From positions 496,001-560,000 of the forward strand of contig JANFNE010000011.1 in assembly GCA_024867545.1 (NCBI GenBank): DNA of 64,000 nucleotides. Direction: 5' to 3'. The position numbers and the translations under genes are program-made. How positions within the stretch are numbered: the stretch's first letter is position 1; every line of letters starts with the position of its first letter. Source of the DNA: Phytopythium helicoides (taxonomy: Eukaryota > Oomycota > Peronosporomycetes > Pythiales > Pythiaceae). A model generated the notes under the pieces. The model worked only from the letters and a program-made list of their open reading frames with translations, searched no databases and was not told the DNA's origin. Positions 10,735 to 23,027 of this stretch are shown here, piece after piece.

Positions 10735-13619
10735 GCGGATGACGCGGCGCGCTCGCCACGAAGGCGACTCGCCCAGCGTCGTCACCTGCTCGCACCGGTG
10801 CACACCTGCTCCTTCCCGCTTCTGCGAAGGCGGCGACGGCAGTTTCGCGGTGCCATCGGCCTTGGCGACGACGGACGGGCCACCGCCCGAACGACCGACC
10901 GGCTCGTTCTCCCGCAAGCCATCGCTCGCTCGAGCCTACGCGGCGATGACGGATGAAGGAGATGACGGACGGACGGACAGGCCGGGCTAGCTAAATGAAC
11001 GCATCACCAAAATGATTGAGGTCCGCTTCAAGCACGTGCCGGGGGCAGTTGCATGGAAGGCGCCACTGCAATCAACCGAGTGCGGCGGCCGAGCGATCGC
11101 CCCGAGGTGGCAACGGTGACCCTCACAGACAATGGAATGAACTGCTCTGGTGTCGTGTGGCTGTGGGCTGCTAGGCTGCTAGACCATTGGAAACGAAATC
11201 CACCACTCATGGCACACATTGGAAGGTCAAAATGGACGGACGTATGGATTCATCAAATTCAACACGTGGTGGTCATCAATTCTACCGGTGTCTCGGTCTC
11301 TGCTCGCTTGTTCGCTCGCTTACTCGCTCTCTCGCTCGCTCCACGTCGCTTAGCCCGAGCCGGCGTAGTGGATGAGGATGAGACTGAAGGCGATGATCAT
11401 GGCACCGATGAAGAAGGCCGGGACGAAGAGTTTGCCCTTGGGGTCGTACCTGAAGGCACCCGGCAGCAGCTCCTTGGCCGTGATGCACACGAGCATACCG
11501 GCCACGAATGAGTACAGGAACGCCTCGAGCGCGTAGCTCATGCCACCAGAAACCGCAGCCCACCCGATGGCTGCGCCAAGCGGCTGGGCAATTCCACTCA
11601 GAGCCGTCCACTTGAACGCCTCGAGCTTGCTGCCCCGTTGCGTAGTACACGGGAGCGGCGATCGCCACGCCCTCCGGCAGGTTGTGCAGGATGATGCCGA
11701 CCGCGAGCACGATACCCGTTCGGAGACCCTGGAGCGAGGACACAAACAGCGCGAGGCCCTCGGGGAAGTTGTGGATGGCGATCGCAATGCCAGTCATCAT
11801 ACCCGCCCGGCGGAAGTCCTCCTTCTGGTTCAGGTGCTCGAGCTCGCTCATGCCCGAGCTGTCGTCGTCCGTGGGGCTGTTCAGGCGCTGGTGGTCGTTC
11901 ACATTGCCCGGCGTGTTGCTCGCGGGCGAAATCAGGTCGACCTCGTTCGGCTTCTCACCAGCCACGTCGAACGACTTCTTCTCATCGCCACGCTCCGGGT
12001 CTTGCTCGCGCTTGTGGTCCTTCTTGAGCACGCGGTGGACGACGAATTCGAGCACCAGGATGAGGAACACGCCGGCCAGGAACGAGGCCGTCGTCACCAA
12101 CCACGCATGTCCGCCGCAGGTCTTGTCGCAAACGCCCGTCGATGTCGAGCTGCCACCGGTTTCGTACGCCTCGGGGTCCACTGTGCCGCCTGTTGTGAAT
12201 GCCGCGCGGTAGAATGTCACCGACTCGGTCCACAGGTCGGCGAACGCGATGAAGATCATCACACCGGCGGACAGAGCAAACGCGATCGAGAGTGAGCGCG
12301 TGTCGGCCAGGAACTTGAGCCGCTCCACCGAAATGACGAGCACCGACACCGTCGTGGCGAACCCACCGAGCACGCTCATGCCCATGGCCGTCGCAATCAC
12401 CGTACCCGTGATGGCCGTTGAAGTCGTCGTAGTCGTGCCGTCATCGTTCGGGGCGTCGTCGTCGACGTCTGTAAGCTGGAACAGAGCCATCATGCTGTTC
12501 TCCTCGTGCTCGAGGATATGGCAGTGGGCAACGTACGGCTCGGACGTGTCAAAGTTGTACTCCGTTGCACCGCGGGTGCTGCCCTCGACAAGGAACTCGT
12601 CCGGCGTGCACGCAACGTAGCACACTTGGGTCACTTCGAGCACACCCGGGTTGTTGGGGATCGGGACGACGTCCTTGATCGAGTTGGTGTCGATCTCGTC
12701 CGAGGAAGGCCCACACTGCGCGTTCACAAGGTGCCAATGGAACGGATGCGGGTCGTCCGTCGGGTTGATGAAGTGCCACTTCTCGACCTTGCCCTTGGTG
12801 CACGCCAGCGTGTTCTTGACCGTTGTCGTATTCATCTCCATGCCACGGTAACGGATCATCGATCGGCTGGGGCAGTTGAGCGACACGTCCATCTCGCCAA
12901 GCGTGATGGAGCGGTTCTTGCCGCCAAGCGTCTCGTAGAGCGTCTTGAGGTCCTTGAACTTGACCAACGACGACGGCAGCTCGCGAGTCGTCATCGTGTC
13001 CGTCTTGAGGGCCTTCTTGATGCGGAACTCCATCACGCGTGAGTCGTACGGGGTGTCCTGGTCGACGGTCGGGTTGTCGATCAGCTCGTACTTGGTGCCA
13101 TCAGCGTCCGCAGAGAAGTCACAGAACAGCTCAACACGCTCGAACGGGTAGATGTGCAGGTAGTCAGGAACGTCCTCTGGCACTTGAACGTAGCCGCCAT
13201 CCTTCGCGATGATTTTGCACTTATCAGCAAACGGCACGGTGAAGTTGTAGTTGCGCGAGTTTGCAGCGTTGGTGACGCGGAAGCGAACCTGCGCCGGCGG
13301 GACGTCGACGTAGGGCATCACGACACCATTGACAAGGTTGACAGTACCGAAGGACTCTGGGACCCAGAGTGTGACGTCCGAGCCCTGGCAGTTGTCGTCC
13401 GAGTACAGGAGGTTGCCCTTCTCGCTGATGAGGCGGTCGCCGATGACGAGCGGGATGTCCGTCTCGACGTCGAGGTTGAGCTTGGCATCCAATTCCGCAT
13501 CAACGATCATGTAGACGCCGAGGAGGCCGGACCAAGCATTGAGGCGGGTCAAGCCGTTCGCGTGGTCATGGTACAGCTTGGTTGAAGCGGACTGGTTGTT
13601 CAGATACACGGACTCCTGG
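10735..13619. repeat. Direct duplication, left copy (oxidase-transporter 3' flank plus truncated gene)
   Basis: This 2.9-kb segment is nearly identical to 15295-18199 in the same orientation, starting with GGATGACGCGGCGCGCTCG and ending inside the oxidase-transporter gene at CTCCTGG. The two differ by scattered substitutions, small indels and changes in GGAC/GACC microsatellite length. The high similarity indicates a recent duplication. The non-coding part (10735-11349) carries the 3' flank of the gene. Confidence 0.9.
11350..13619 (-). pseudogene. Multicopper oxidase-ZIP transporter fusion, copy 1 (5'-truncated)
   Basis: Near-identical to copy 2 from YLNNQSASTKLYHDHANG to the C-terminal HYAGSG stop, but everything upstream is missing: signal peptide, first cupredoxin domain and the HIHG copper motif. 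At 13619 the similarity stops abruptly and unrelated AT-rich DNA begins. It also carries an extra C near 11634 in the transporter part, which breaks the frame between IAAPVYYATG and SKLEAFKW. The remaining parts keep the HPFHWH and HCHILEHEENSM copper motifs and the HNFPEG/HNLPEG transporter motifs. Loss of the start and signal peptide makes a functional product unlikely unless a new promoter is used. Confidence 0.85.
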
Positions 13620-15294
13620 TAATAGCGAGGGTTCCGAAAGAGATAGGTGTCACGTGCACGTTCTGCTCTTACCGGTATTCTCGAAAAATATACAAGTATA
13701 TAATATTTATTATACAAACGCTTGTGATTGGCGGAGACAGCTTGCTTTAGTAAAAATAGACTCCATTAATAACTAAATCTCCAAATAGAATTTATGACAA
13801 TCACTCGAATAACGACAATCACTCAAATGTATTGAACCACCTAAACGGTACATCAAAGAGTGTTGTTAGTGTGATGGTCGTAATAAACCATAACCTCAGG
13901 CATGTGATGTGAAATGGTGATTGCTGGACAACATTCGTACTACATTCGTGTAACAATAGAGTGATGGATATCCAGGGCTTCCAGAGAGAAAATCGCCCGA
14001 GATGGAGTCCCATCTTCCCCATGTGTCCACCTACATGGTTGGCGCGCGCCCCTGCAACTACATGTGGACGAGGAGTATAACGCCTGGCTACGTAACGTCG
14101 GGGGACGTCGGTGCGCTTGACAGGCGTATACCACTCCCACCGCCGAACTATATGAGGCGTGCCGCGACGTTGGGAGAGCTCGAGCCCACGCGCAAGTATA
14201 TGGCCTTGGGCGACCTCGATAGTCGGATCCCAACTCCACCACGCAGGTACATGGCTGCCACGCGCGAGCTCGACCGCACGATCCCGACTCCACCACAGAG
14301 CTACATGCTGGCGCCACCAATGGGCGACAACCATGGCATGCCAAATAGGGCACCTACTGTTCCCACGTACTCGCTCGGCCCGACGATGTTCAATACCGAC
14401 CAATTCGACATGTTGCAACGCACGGTCATCACCACTGAACCGACGGTAACATCAACGGGCAGTGAATGGACCGTGCAGCTGCACACCATCGTCAAAGTGA
14501 AGACTCGGTTCAAGCAGCCACCTCCACTGCTCACACTTCGCCCAAATCAACCAAAACAGCCCACTTCTACTCGTTCGCGAACGCCAACCTCTCGCCCGTC
14601 TCGTTGGCTGAAGTCGGAGGCGATCAAGAATCTATTTGTTGATATACATGAGAATGCTCACAGTGTCAAGACCCGTGGTATGGCTTGTGGAGGTGGGCTG
14701 TTTTTTAAAGCCGTCGATGTCGCATCAGTATTTGCTTTCCATGTCAGCATGTTGGTCAAGTTCCGGAGAGATAAACACTGCGTTTATTGCAAAGACAACG
14801 GGAAACTGGAGCAATACCTGACAGTACGCGGCGTTCTCTATGCGATGCGTCTGATGAAAATGGTCGACACGAAAGGCTTCCTGTATCTACTGCGACTTCG
14901 CTGTGTGCGAGCGGGGCAGCTCGACGAGATCCTGTACAAGTATGGTCGCACATGCAATTTTGAGCGGAGAAAGCAGGAGCACGCCAAGACGTTCGCTAAA
15001 GCAGGACTGCAAGATTGAAGCACACGTTGTTCCTGTTGATGCGTGCAAGCTGCCGATGGCGGAGACAACCATCAAGCATAAACTTGTGGAGCGGAAGTTA
15101 TATCAGGCAAGAACTTTCTCGTATGAGCTGTGCCAGCTCAAATACGAGAGTGATGTGGATTTTGTGAAAGCGACAATGGACGACCTACATCAAAGGTGGT
15201 TCACTGCTGAAGGTGGATCCCCAGTTCCTTTGTTTGATAAGCGCGAGTTCACTCGGAAGCTTCAAGCAATAGTATTCAATGGTCGACAGTCACG
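13620..15294. mobile_element. Insert with AT-rich flank and virus-like ORF between the two duplication copies
   Basis: A 1.7-kb stretch unrelated to the oxidase-transporter array sits exactly between the two copies of the direct duplication. Its first 350 bases (13660-14000) are AT-rich, unlike the GC-rich neighbours. The rest holds the GIY-YIG-like ORF. Both edges coincide with duplication breakpoints. I did not find convincing terminal inverted repeats or a target-site duplication, so the class of element is unknown. Confidence 0.5.
14002..15294 (+). pseudogene. MSV199/Bro-like plus GIY-YIG (T5orf172-like) protein resembling large-DNA-virus genes, broken
   Basis: Begins at ATG 14002. The N terminus has imperfect repeats ending in a PxPPxxYM unit (14100-14310). 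A middle segment (SEAIKNLFVDIHENA...FFKAVDVASVF...HCVYCKD...LTVRGVLYAM) resembles the DNA-binding domains paired with nucleases in nucleocytoplasmic large DNA viruses. The C-terminal part matches a GIY-YIG pattern: GFLYLLRLR, then YKYGRTCNFERRKQEHAKTF. An extra A near 15004 shifts the frame; homologous-looking sequence continues in the next frame to about 15290, where the duplicated segment cuts it off. The viral affinity is judged by motif pattern only. Confidence 0.5.
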
Positions 15295-18199
15295 GTGGAT
15301 GACGCGGCGCGCTCGCCACGAAGGCGACTCGCCCAGCGTCGTCACCTGCTCGCAATGGTGCACACCTGCTCCTTCCCGCTTCTGCGAAGGCGGCGGCGGC
15401 AGTTTCGCGGTGCCGTCGGCTTTGGCGACGACGGACGGGCCACCGACCGACCGACCGACCGACCCGGATCGTTCTCCCGCAAGCCATCGCTCGCTCGAGC
15501 CTACGCGGCGATGACGGATGAAGGAGATGACGGACGGACGGACGGACGGGTCGGGGTGGGCTAGCTAAATGAACGCATCACCAAAATGATTGAGGTCCGC
15601 TTCAAGCCTTCAAGCACGTGCCAAAGGCAGTTGCATGGAAGGCGCCGTTGCAATCAACCGAGTGCGGCGGCCGAGCGCTCGCCCGCGGTCGCAACGGTGA
15701 CCCTCACAGACAATGGAATGGACTGCTCTGGTGTCGTGTGGCTGTGGGCTGCTGGGCTGCGAGACCATTGGAAACGAAAGCCACCACTCATGGCACGCAT
15801 TGGGAGGTCAAAATGGACGGACGTGTGGATTCATTCATTCAACTCGAATTCAACGCGTGGTGGTCATCAATTCTACCGGTGTCTCGGTCTCTGCTCGCTC
15901 TCTCGCTCGCTCTACCAAAGCCCACGCCGCTTAGCCCGAGCCGGCGTAGTGGATGAGGATGAGACTGAAGGCGATGATCATGGCGCCGATGAAGAAGGCC
16001 GGGACGAAGAGTTTGCCCTTGGGGTCGTACTTGAAGGCACCCGGCAGCAGCTCCTTGGCCGTGATGCACACGAGCATACCGGCCACGAACGAGTACAGGA
16101 ACGCCTCGAGCGCGTAGCTCATGCCACCAGAAACCGCAGCCCACCCGATGGCTGCGCCAAGCGGCTGGGCAATTCCACTCAGAGCCGTCCACTTGAACGC
16201 CTCGAGCTTGCTCCCCGTTGCGTAGTACACGGGAGCGGCGATCGCCACGCCCTCCGGCAGGTTGTGCAGGATGATGCCGACCGCGAGCACGATGCCCGTT
16301 CGGAGACCCTGGAGCGAGGACACAAACAGCGCGAGGCCCTCGGGGAAGTTGTGGATGGCGATCGCAATGCCCGTCATCATACCGGCCCGGCGGAAGTCCT
16401 CCTTCTGGTTCAGGTGCTCGAGCTCGCTCATGCCCGAGCTGTCATCGTCCGTGGGGCTGTTCAGGCGCTGGTGGTCGTTCACATTGCCCGGCGTGTTGCT
16501 CGCGGGCGAAATCAGGTCGACTTCGTTCGGCTTCTCGCCAGCCACGTCGAACGACTTCTTCTCATCGCCACGCTCCGGATCCTGCTCGCGCTTATGGTCC
16601 TTCTTGAGCACGCGGTGGACGACGAACTCGAGCACCAGGATGAGGAACACGCCGGCCAGGAACGAGGCCGTCGTCACCAACCACGCATGTCCGCCGCAGG
16701 TCTTGTCGCAAACGCCCGTCGAAGTTGAGGCGCCACCGGTTTCGTACGCCTCGGGGTCCACTGTGCCGCCCGTTGTGAAAGCCGCGCGGTAGAATGTCAC
16801 CGACTCAGTCCAGAGGTCGGCGAACGCGATGAAGACCATCACACCGGCGGACAGAGCAAACGCGATCGAGAGCGAGCGCGTGTCGGCCAGGAACTTGAGC
16901 CGCTCCACCGAAATGACGAGCACTGACACCGTCGTGGCGAACCCACCGAGCACGCTCATTCCCATGGCCGTCGCAATCACCGTTGCTGTGATGGCCGTCG
17001 AAGTCGTCGTAGTCGTGCCGTCATCGTTCGGGGCGTCGTCGTCGATGTCTGTAAGCTGGAACAGAGCCATCATGCTGTTCTCCTCGTGCTCGAGGATATG
17101 GCAGTGGGCAACGTACGGCTCGGACGTGTCAAAGTTGTACTCCGTTGCACCGCGGGTGCTGCCCTCGACAAGGAACTCGTCCGGCGTGCACGCAACGTAG
17201 CACACTTGGGTCACTTCGAGCACACCTGGATTGTTGGGGATCGGGACGACGTCCTTGATCGAGTTGGTGTCGATCTCATCCGAGGAAGGTCCACACTGTG
17301 CGTTCACGAGGTGCCAATGGAACGGATGCGGGTCGTCCGTCGGGTTGATGAAGTGCCACTTCTCGACCTTGCCCTTGGTGCATGCCAGTGTGTTCTTGAC
17401 CGTTGTCGAGTTCATCTCCATTCCACGGTAACGGATCATCGATCGGCTGGGGCAGTTGAGCGACACGTCCATCTCACCAAGCGTGATGGAGCGGTTCTTG
17501 CCGCCAAGCGTCTCGTAGAGCGTCTTGAGGTCCTTGAACTTGACCAGCGACGACGGCAACTCGCGAGTCGTCATCGTGTCCGTCTTGAGGGCCTTCTTGA
17601 CGCGGAACTCCATCACGCGTGAGTCGTACGGTGTGTCCTGGTCGACGGTCGGGTTGTCGATCAGCTCGTACTTGGTGCCATCAGCGTCCGCAGAGAAGTC
17701 ACAGAACAGCTCAACACGCTCGAACGGGTAGATGTGCAGGTAGTCGGGGACGTCCTCTGGCACTTGAACGTAGCCGCCATCCTTCGCGATGATCTTGCAC
17801 TTATCGGCAAACGGCACGGTGAAGTTGTAGTTGCGCGAGTTTGCAGCGTTGGTGACGCGGAAGCGAACCTGCGCCGGCGGGACGTCGACGTAGGGCATCA
17901 CGACACCGTTGACAAGGTTGACAGTACCGAAGGACTCTGGGACCCAGAGCGTGACGTCCGAGCCCTGGCAGTTGTCGTCCGAGTACAGGAGGTTGCCCTT
18001 CTCGCTGATGAGGCGGTCGCCGATGACGAGTGGGATGTCCGTCTCGACGTCGAGGTTGAGATTGGCGTCCAATTCCGCATCAACGATCATGTAGACGCCG
18101 AGGAGGCCGGACCAAGCATTGAGGCGGGTCAAGCCGTTCGCGTGGTCATGGTACAGCTTGGTTGAAGCGGATTGGTTGTTCAGGTACACGAACTCCTGG
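15295..18199. repeat. Direct duplication, right copy
   Basis: Counterpart of 10735-13619 in the same orientation. It contains the 3' flank (with a GACC tract at 15443-15463 and a GGAC tract near 15529-15548) and all but the 5' end of copy 2. Because copy 2 continues intact upstream while copy 1 does not, this is the likely parental copy. Confidence 0.9.
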
Positions 18200-18682
18200 G
18201 TCTGGTTCTGGTAGATCGTCCGGAACGGAAGACCGTCGTACTTGGCCGGCGACTCGAGACCGTGGATGTGCGTCACTACGGGGACACCGCAGTACGGGTA
18301 ACAGTGCGACTCAGCAACTGGCAAGCGAGGGTTCGAATGCCTCCTCGAGAAGATGCGGTGCCGTTAGCTCGTTGTGCCAGGTCACGGTGATCGGGACGCC
18401 CTTGGCGACCTTGATAGTCGGCCCGGGGAACGTTGGTGTCGAGTTGAGCAGTGCGTAGCCGTAGATGTCGCCCGTGAGAGGCGTCCCATCGTCCGGGTTG
18501 GTCCAGTTGTGCTCCGCGCGGCCGACCTGCATGTCGTAGGATCCGCCCGCGGTCAGGTCAAGGACCTCGGGAATCGCAAGCGGGCTCACATAGGCGTCCC
18601 AGTCGGTCTTGAGGTTAGTCAGTGCTTCGACAGTGATTGGCGCGAGCACCGCGGCCGCGGCAAGCGTGGCGTAAGTCTTCAT
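15931..18682 (-). CDS. Multicopper oxidase-ZIP metal transporter fusion, copy 2
   Basis: The ATG at 18682 begins a signal peptide (MKTYATLAAAAVLAPITVEA). The cupredoxin part is CotA/bilirubin-oxidase-like: PTFPGPTI, HIHGLES, YHDHANGLTRLNAWSGLLG, HPFHWHLVN and HCHILEHEENSM supply all four copper-ligand blocks, including the type-1 Cys and axial Met. After residue ~510 come a membrane segment and a complete ZupT-like ZIP domain with HNFPEGLALFVSS and HNLPEGVAIAAPVYYATGS. The ZIP topology places its N terminus outside, matching the secreted oxidase. No introns. A single extra base near 18320 breaks the frame; without it the gene is exactly 917 codons. Likely role: extracellular metal oxidation coupled to divalent-metal transport; the substrate is unknown. 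Confidence 0.85.
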
Positions 18683-20254
18683 AGCTTGCTCGAGTCCGTT
18701 GGCGTGCACTCAGTGAAGCAAATCGATGAATGAGGACGGAGTCTGTGGTTGTCGAGAGGCGGCAAACAGACCAGCAGCTCTGCTGCACCGTTCGACGGAA
18801 AAGCTCTGTGGGTGTTGCATAGAAGAAAGCGGTCGACGCAGTAGCCCAACCAACCACCCGGCGATACGAGAGCAGGTGGATCACCGGGTCCGAGTGCGGC
18901 TGGTGGCACCGGCGCGACGTGAGCCGTGATCCTCTCGTGAACATTGCGGATTATTGAAGCAGAGGTTCTAGACCAACCGGACTGGCCGTTGGAATTAGGG
19001 TACATTCTGTGCTCCAACACGGATCAACAGAAATTAAAATATCCCACTCTAACCCACTCGCCATGCTTCGCACAGAAAAACCATGAACATTTTCCTTCGT
19101 CGAAGGCCCATGGAGCGATCCGCTGAGGGGGTTCCGAAAGCCCGAGAGGGCACCGACGCACGGAATGCACGGCCACTGCGACTTTCCCCATGCAGGCGCT
19201 GGCCAACAGTTGACTGCCTGACAAACCGCCGAGGCTCTCGACAGGCTGCCGAGCCCAAATGCGCCATCTCATTCGTCCTTGCGAAGCTCGACGAGGCGCC
19301 TGCAAAAGATCCGCCGTGCAAAGAACTGGGTGGCGGTGCCACGGTCCGCTTTTCAAAAACACCTGAGGAAAAAGCCGCCCATACAACCGCCAAGTCCTTT
19401 GCAAAAATTCCCAAACATTTTTTGCTCGTGAGACCGAACGAACAGCACAACACCTAACGTTGAAGCGTGAAAGGCGTCGGCGGTGCTGGCCCGAACCGTT
19501 TCTCTGGTGCGAGCGGCGGCGCGTGCCTCGGGCCAATGGCAGATCGCGACTGAGCATGGGGAGGCTCCATGAGGCAGGTCGCTTCAAGCTGAGGCTCTCC
19601 ACCTGGCTGGCCACATGGCGGTATACTCAGCTGCACTTGCCGGCGCGAGACGAGTCTCCTTTGCGCGTAATCTGTACAGTAGGAAATGCAGAGCGTGAGC
19701 AGCTCGAATGACGCGTTACCAGCGCCTCGAGATCGCTTTGGCAGCGTCTCAAAGCGTTCGGCGACCCGGCGTGGTGTCCGCGCGGTGCCCCAGGCCAATC
19801 CGCGCGCGCGGCGGTCGAGTTGAGCGCATTTCTCGTCTCAAAGGCTCCAGAGCTCGACTAGCCTTGATGGCACTTGTGGCGAGCGGGAGCTCCGTCTACG
19901 TGAGATCAGCCCGTAGGCATGAGCGAGGGAGGCGGCCGGACCGTACAGTCTCAGCGTTAGCCCGCTTCTCAGTGAGCAGGTCGCGATGGCTCGCCTCAAA
20001 TAGCCGCTGGACGCCGATGAGTTGTCGGGAGGGGAGCACGCGCCTCGAAAACGCAGATTGACTTGCTGTGGCGAGGATCGACCAGGATTGACACAATATG
20101 GGGATTGATCTCCGTGGCCAGCGTCGAGTCACTTGAGGGGATTTCTGTATGGAACAGGACTAAGAATCCGCAAAGAAGCGCGCAGTCGGTCGAGTTCTCT
20201 CGCATTCCTGCGGCTCGATTAGCGCAATGAAATCTACTGCTATACTACGAGGTC
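18683..20254. other. Intergenic region between copies 2 and 3
   Basis: About 1.57 kb. It includes the promoter of copy 2 and the 3' flank of copy 3. Open frames exist on both strands (for example 19024-19614 minus), but their composition is Arg/Ser/Pro-rich with no recognisable motif. No gene supported. Confidence 0.45.
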
Positions 20255-23027
20255 TCAACTCGATCCAGCGTATTTGAGCGCCATGAGACTGAAGGCAATG
20301 ATGGCCAGACCCACGAAGAAGGCGGGGACAAAGAGCTTGCCCTTGGGGTCGAACTTGTAAGCACCCTTGAGCAGCTCCTTGACAGTGATAGTCACCAGCA
20401 TGCCGGCGACGAGACCATATAGAGTCGCCTCAAGCCAGTAGCTCATGCCTCCGGACACTGCAGCCCAACCAATTCCCGCACCAAGCGGCTGCGCGATTCC
20501 GCTGATCGCCGTCCACTTGAATGCCTCCAGCTTGCTGCCAGTCGCGTAGTAGACGGGTGCAGCGATGGCAACTCCCTCTGGCATGTTGTGAGGATGATAC
20601 CAATGCCGAGAACGATGCCAGTTCGAACGCCTTGGAGAGATGACACGAACAGGGCAAGACCCTCGGGGAAGTTGTGGATGGCAACAGCTACTCCCGTCAT
20701 CATGCCAGCACGATGGTAGTCACGCTTGACATTTGCTGCGTCTTCGCTGGCTGTTGCCGCTCCATTAACTGCCTGTGGAGACCCTGGAATGTTGAGGCGC
20801 TTGAGCGAAGTATTCGGATCGCTCGGCGATAGTGACCCGGGGGTCGGCGATGTCGGACTTCCAGGTCCATTGAGATCGTTGAGCTCCAAGTCAACTTCCT
20901 TTTGCGACACAGCCTCGAATCCTTGTGTAGAGCTATCCTTCTTAGGTTTCTTCTTGCGATCAAGAACGCCATGCACCAGGCACTCAACCATCAGAATAAT
21001 CACTACACCGCCGAAGAAGGCACCAATCACTGCCAGATAAGCATTGCCGTTGCAAGTGCTATCGCAAACGGCAGTTGAGGTCGAGCCTCCATGTTCGTAC
21101 GCCTCGGGATCCACGGTACCGCCAGTTGTGAAGGTCGCACGGTAGAACGTCAACGACTCCCCCCATAGATCTGTTAAACCGATGAAGAGCATGACACCAG
21201 ACGAAAGTGCAAAGGCGACGGCGAGAGACCGCGAGTCAGCAAGGAACTTCAGACGTTCGATGGAAATGACTAGAACGGAGAGCGTCGTTGCGAATCCCCC
21301 AAGGACACTCATTCCCATGGCACCACCAATGACTTCGGCAGTTAGTTTGTTCGAGGTCGTGGTCGATGATCCATCATCGTTTGGAGCACTGTCATCCACG
21401 TCTGTAAGCCGGAACAGAGCCATCATGTTGTTCTCTTCATGCTCCATAATGTGGCAATGTGCGACATAAGGCTCGGAGGTGTCAAAATTATACTCCGTAG
21501 CGCCTCGAGTGCTGTCTTCCACCAGAAACTCATCTGGTGTACACGCCACGTAACAAATCTGAGTGTTGTCAAGAACTCCTGGGTTGTTTGGAATCACAAC
21601 CACATCTTTGAGGGAGTTGGTATCGATATCGTCGTCCGTCGCACCACACTGTGCGTTTACCAGATGCCAATGAAATGGATGCGGGTCGTCAGTCGGATTC
21701 TTGAAAAACCACTTTTCCACCTTCCCTTTCGTGCAAGCAAGGGTGTTCTTGATCGTTGTCATATTGATTTCCATGCCGCGATAACGTATCATAGACTTGG
21801 ATGGGCAGTTGAGTGTGTACTCCATCTCACCAAGCGTGATAGAGCGGTTCTTGCCACCTAGGGATTCGTATAGCGATTTGAGGTCCTTTAGTTTAACGAG
21901 CGATGAAGGGAGCGTACGAGTCGTCATTGTGTTCGTCTTCAGCGATGCCCTAACGATGAATTCCATAACACGGGGGTCATAATTGGACTGATACCTGGTC
22001 GGAATATCCACGAGTTCGTACTTGGTTCCGTCCGAATCATCAGAGAAGTCACAAAACAGCTCCACCCGCTCAAACGGAAACACATTAAGGTATGGCGATA
22101 GTTGCTCAGGAGTCTGGACGTAACCGCCATCCTTTGCGATGATCTTGCACTTGTCGGCGAACGGGATCGAGAAATTATAGTTGCGAGAGTTTGCACTATT
22201 GGTCAAGCGAAAGCGAACTTGCGCCGGCGGGATTTCGAGGTATGGCATCACAACACCGTTGACGAGATTTACAATGCCAAAAGACTCTGGGACCCAAAGT
22301 GTTATGTCCGAACCTTGGCAGTTGTCATCGGAGTACATAAGCGACCCAGTAGTGCTAATGAGGCGGTCACCAATGATGAGCGGGATGTCTGTCTCAACAT
22401 CCACCTTGAGATCTGCGTCCAAGGCAGAATCTTCAATGATGTACATCCCAACCAATCCGGACCAAACATTGAGGCGGGCCATCCCGTTTGCATGGTCATG
22501 GTACAACTTGGTCGAAGCCGATTGGTTGTTCAGGTACACGAACTCCTGCGACTGATTTTTGTAGATCGTTCGAAAGGAATACCATCATACTTGGCTGGAG
22601 ATTCGAGACCATGGATGTGCGTCACTACAGGGACACCACAGTACGGATAGCAGTGCGATTCGGCGATTGCAATTGTCGGCTCGAACGATTCTTCGAGTAG
22701 GTGCGGTGATGACAATTCGTTGTACCACGTTACTGTGACCGGAACACCCTTTGCAACCTTGATCGTTGGTCCTGGAAATGTTGGCGTGGATCCAAGAAGC
22801 GAATAACCATAGATTTCTCCGGTAAGCGGTGAGTCTGAGTCGGGGTTCGTCCAGTTGTGCTCTGCCCGGCCAATCTCCATTTTATATGAGCCTCCTGCTG
22901 TGAAGTCCAACACCTCGGGGACCACCAGGGGGCTCACATAGGCATCCCAGCTTGTCTTGAGAGTTGTAGTTGACGCCACTGGTCGCGAAGCAGCCACAGC
23001 CGCCAAGCTAAACAGCACCGCCTTCAT
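20255..23027 (-). CDS. Multicopper oxidase-ZIP metal transporter fusion, copy 3
   Basis: Starts at ATG 23027 with a hydrophobic signal (MKAVLFSLAAVAASRPVAST). Copper motifs: HIHGLES, YHDHANGMARLNVW, HPFHWHLVN, HCHIMEHEENNM. Transporter motifs: HNFPEGLALFVSS and HNMPEGVAIAAPV. More diverged from copy 2 than copy 1 is, with its own codon choices and a different cytosolic loop between the third and fourth ZIP helices. Two single-base deletions break the frame (near 22577, before TIYKNQSQEF, and near 20591, inside IILHNMPEG). Restoring two bases gives exactly 925 codons, so the gene was recently functional or is intact in the organism. Confidence 0.85.

Noticed and set aside
10920..11000. GGAC/GACC tracts as transposon ends
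   Set aside because: They are simple tetranucleotide repeats within the duplicated flank, not inverted terminal repeats.
15586..16728. 380-codon plus-strand frame across the end of copy 2
   Set aside because: Antisense shadow of the ZIP domain; the same shadow recurs over the other copies because the genes are paralogous.
19024..19614. 196-codon minus-strand frame between copies 2 and 3
   Set aside because: No recognisable motif, unusual composition, and in a promoter-length gap; not supported as a gene.
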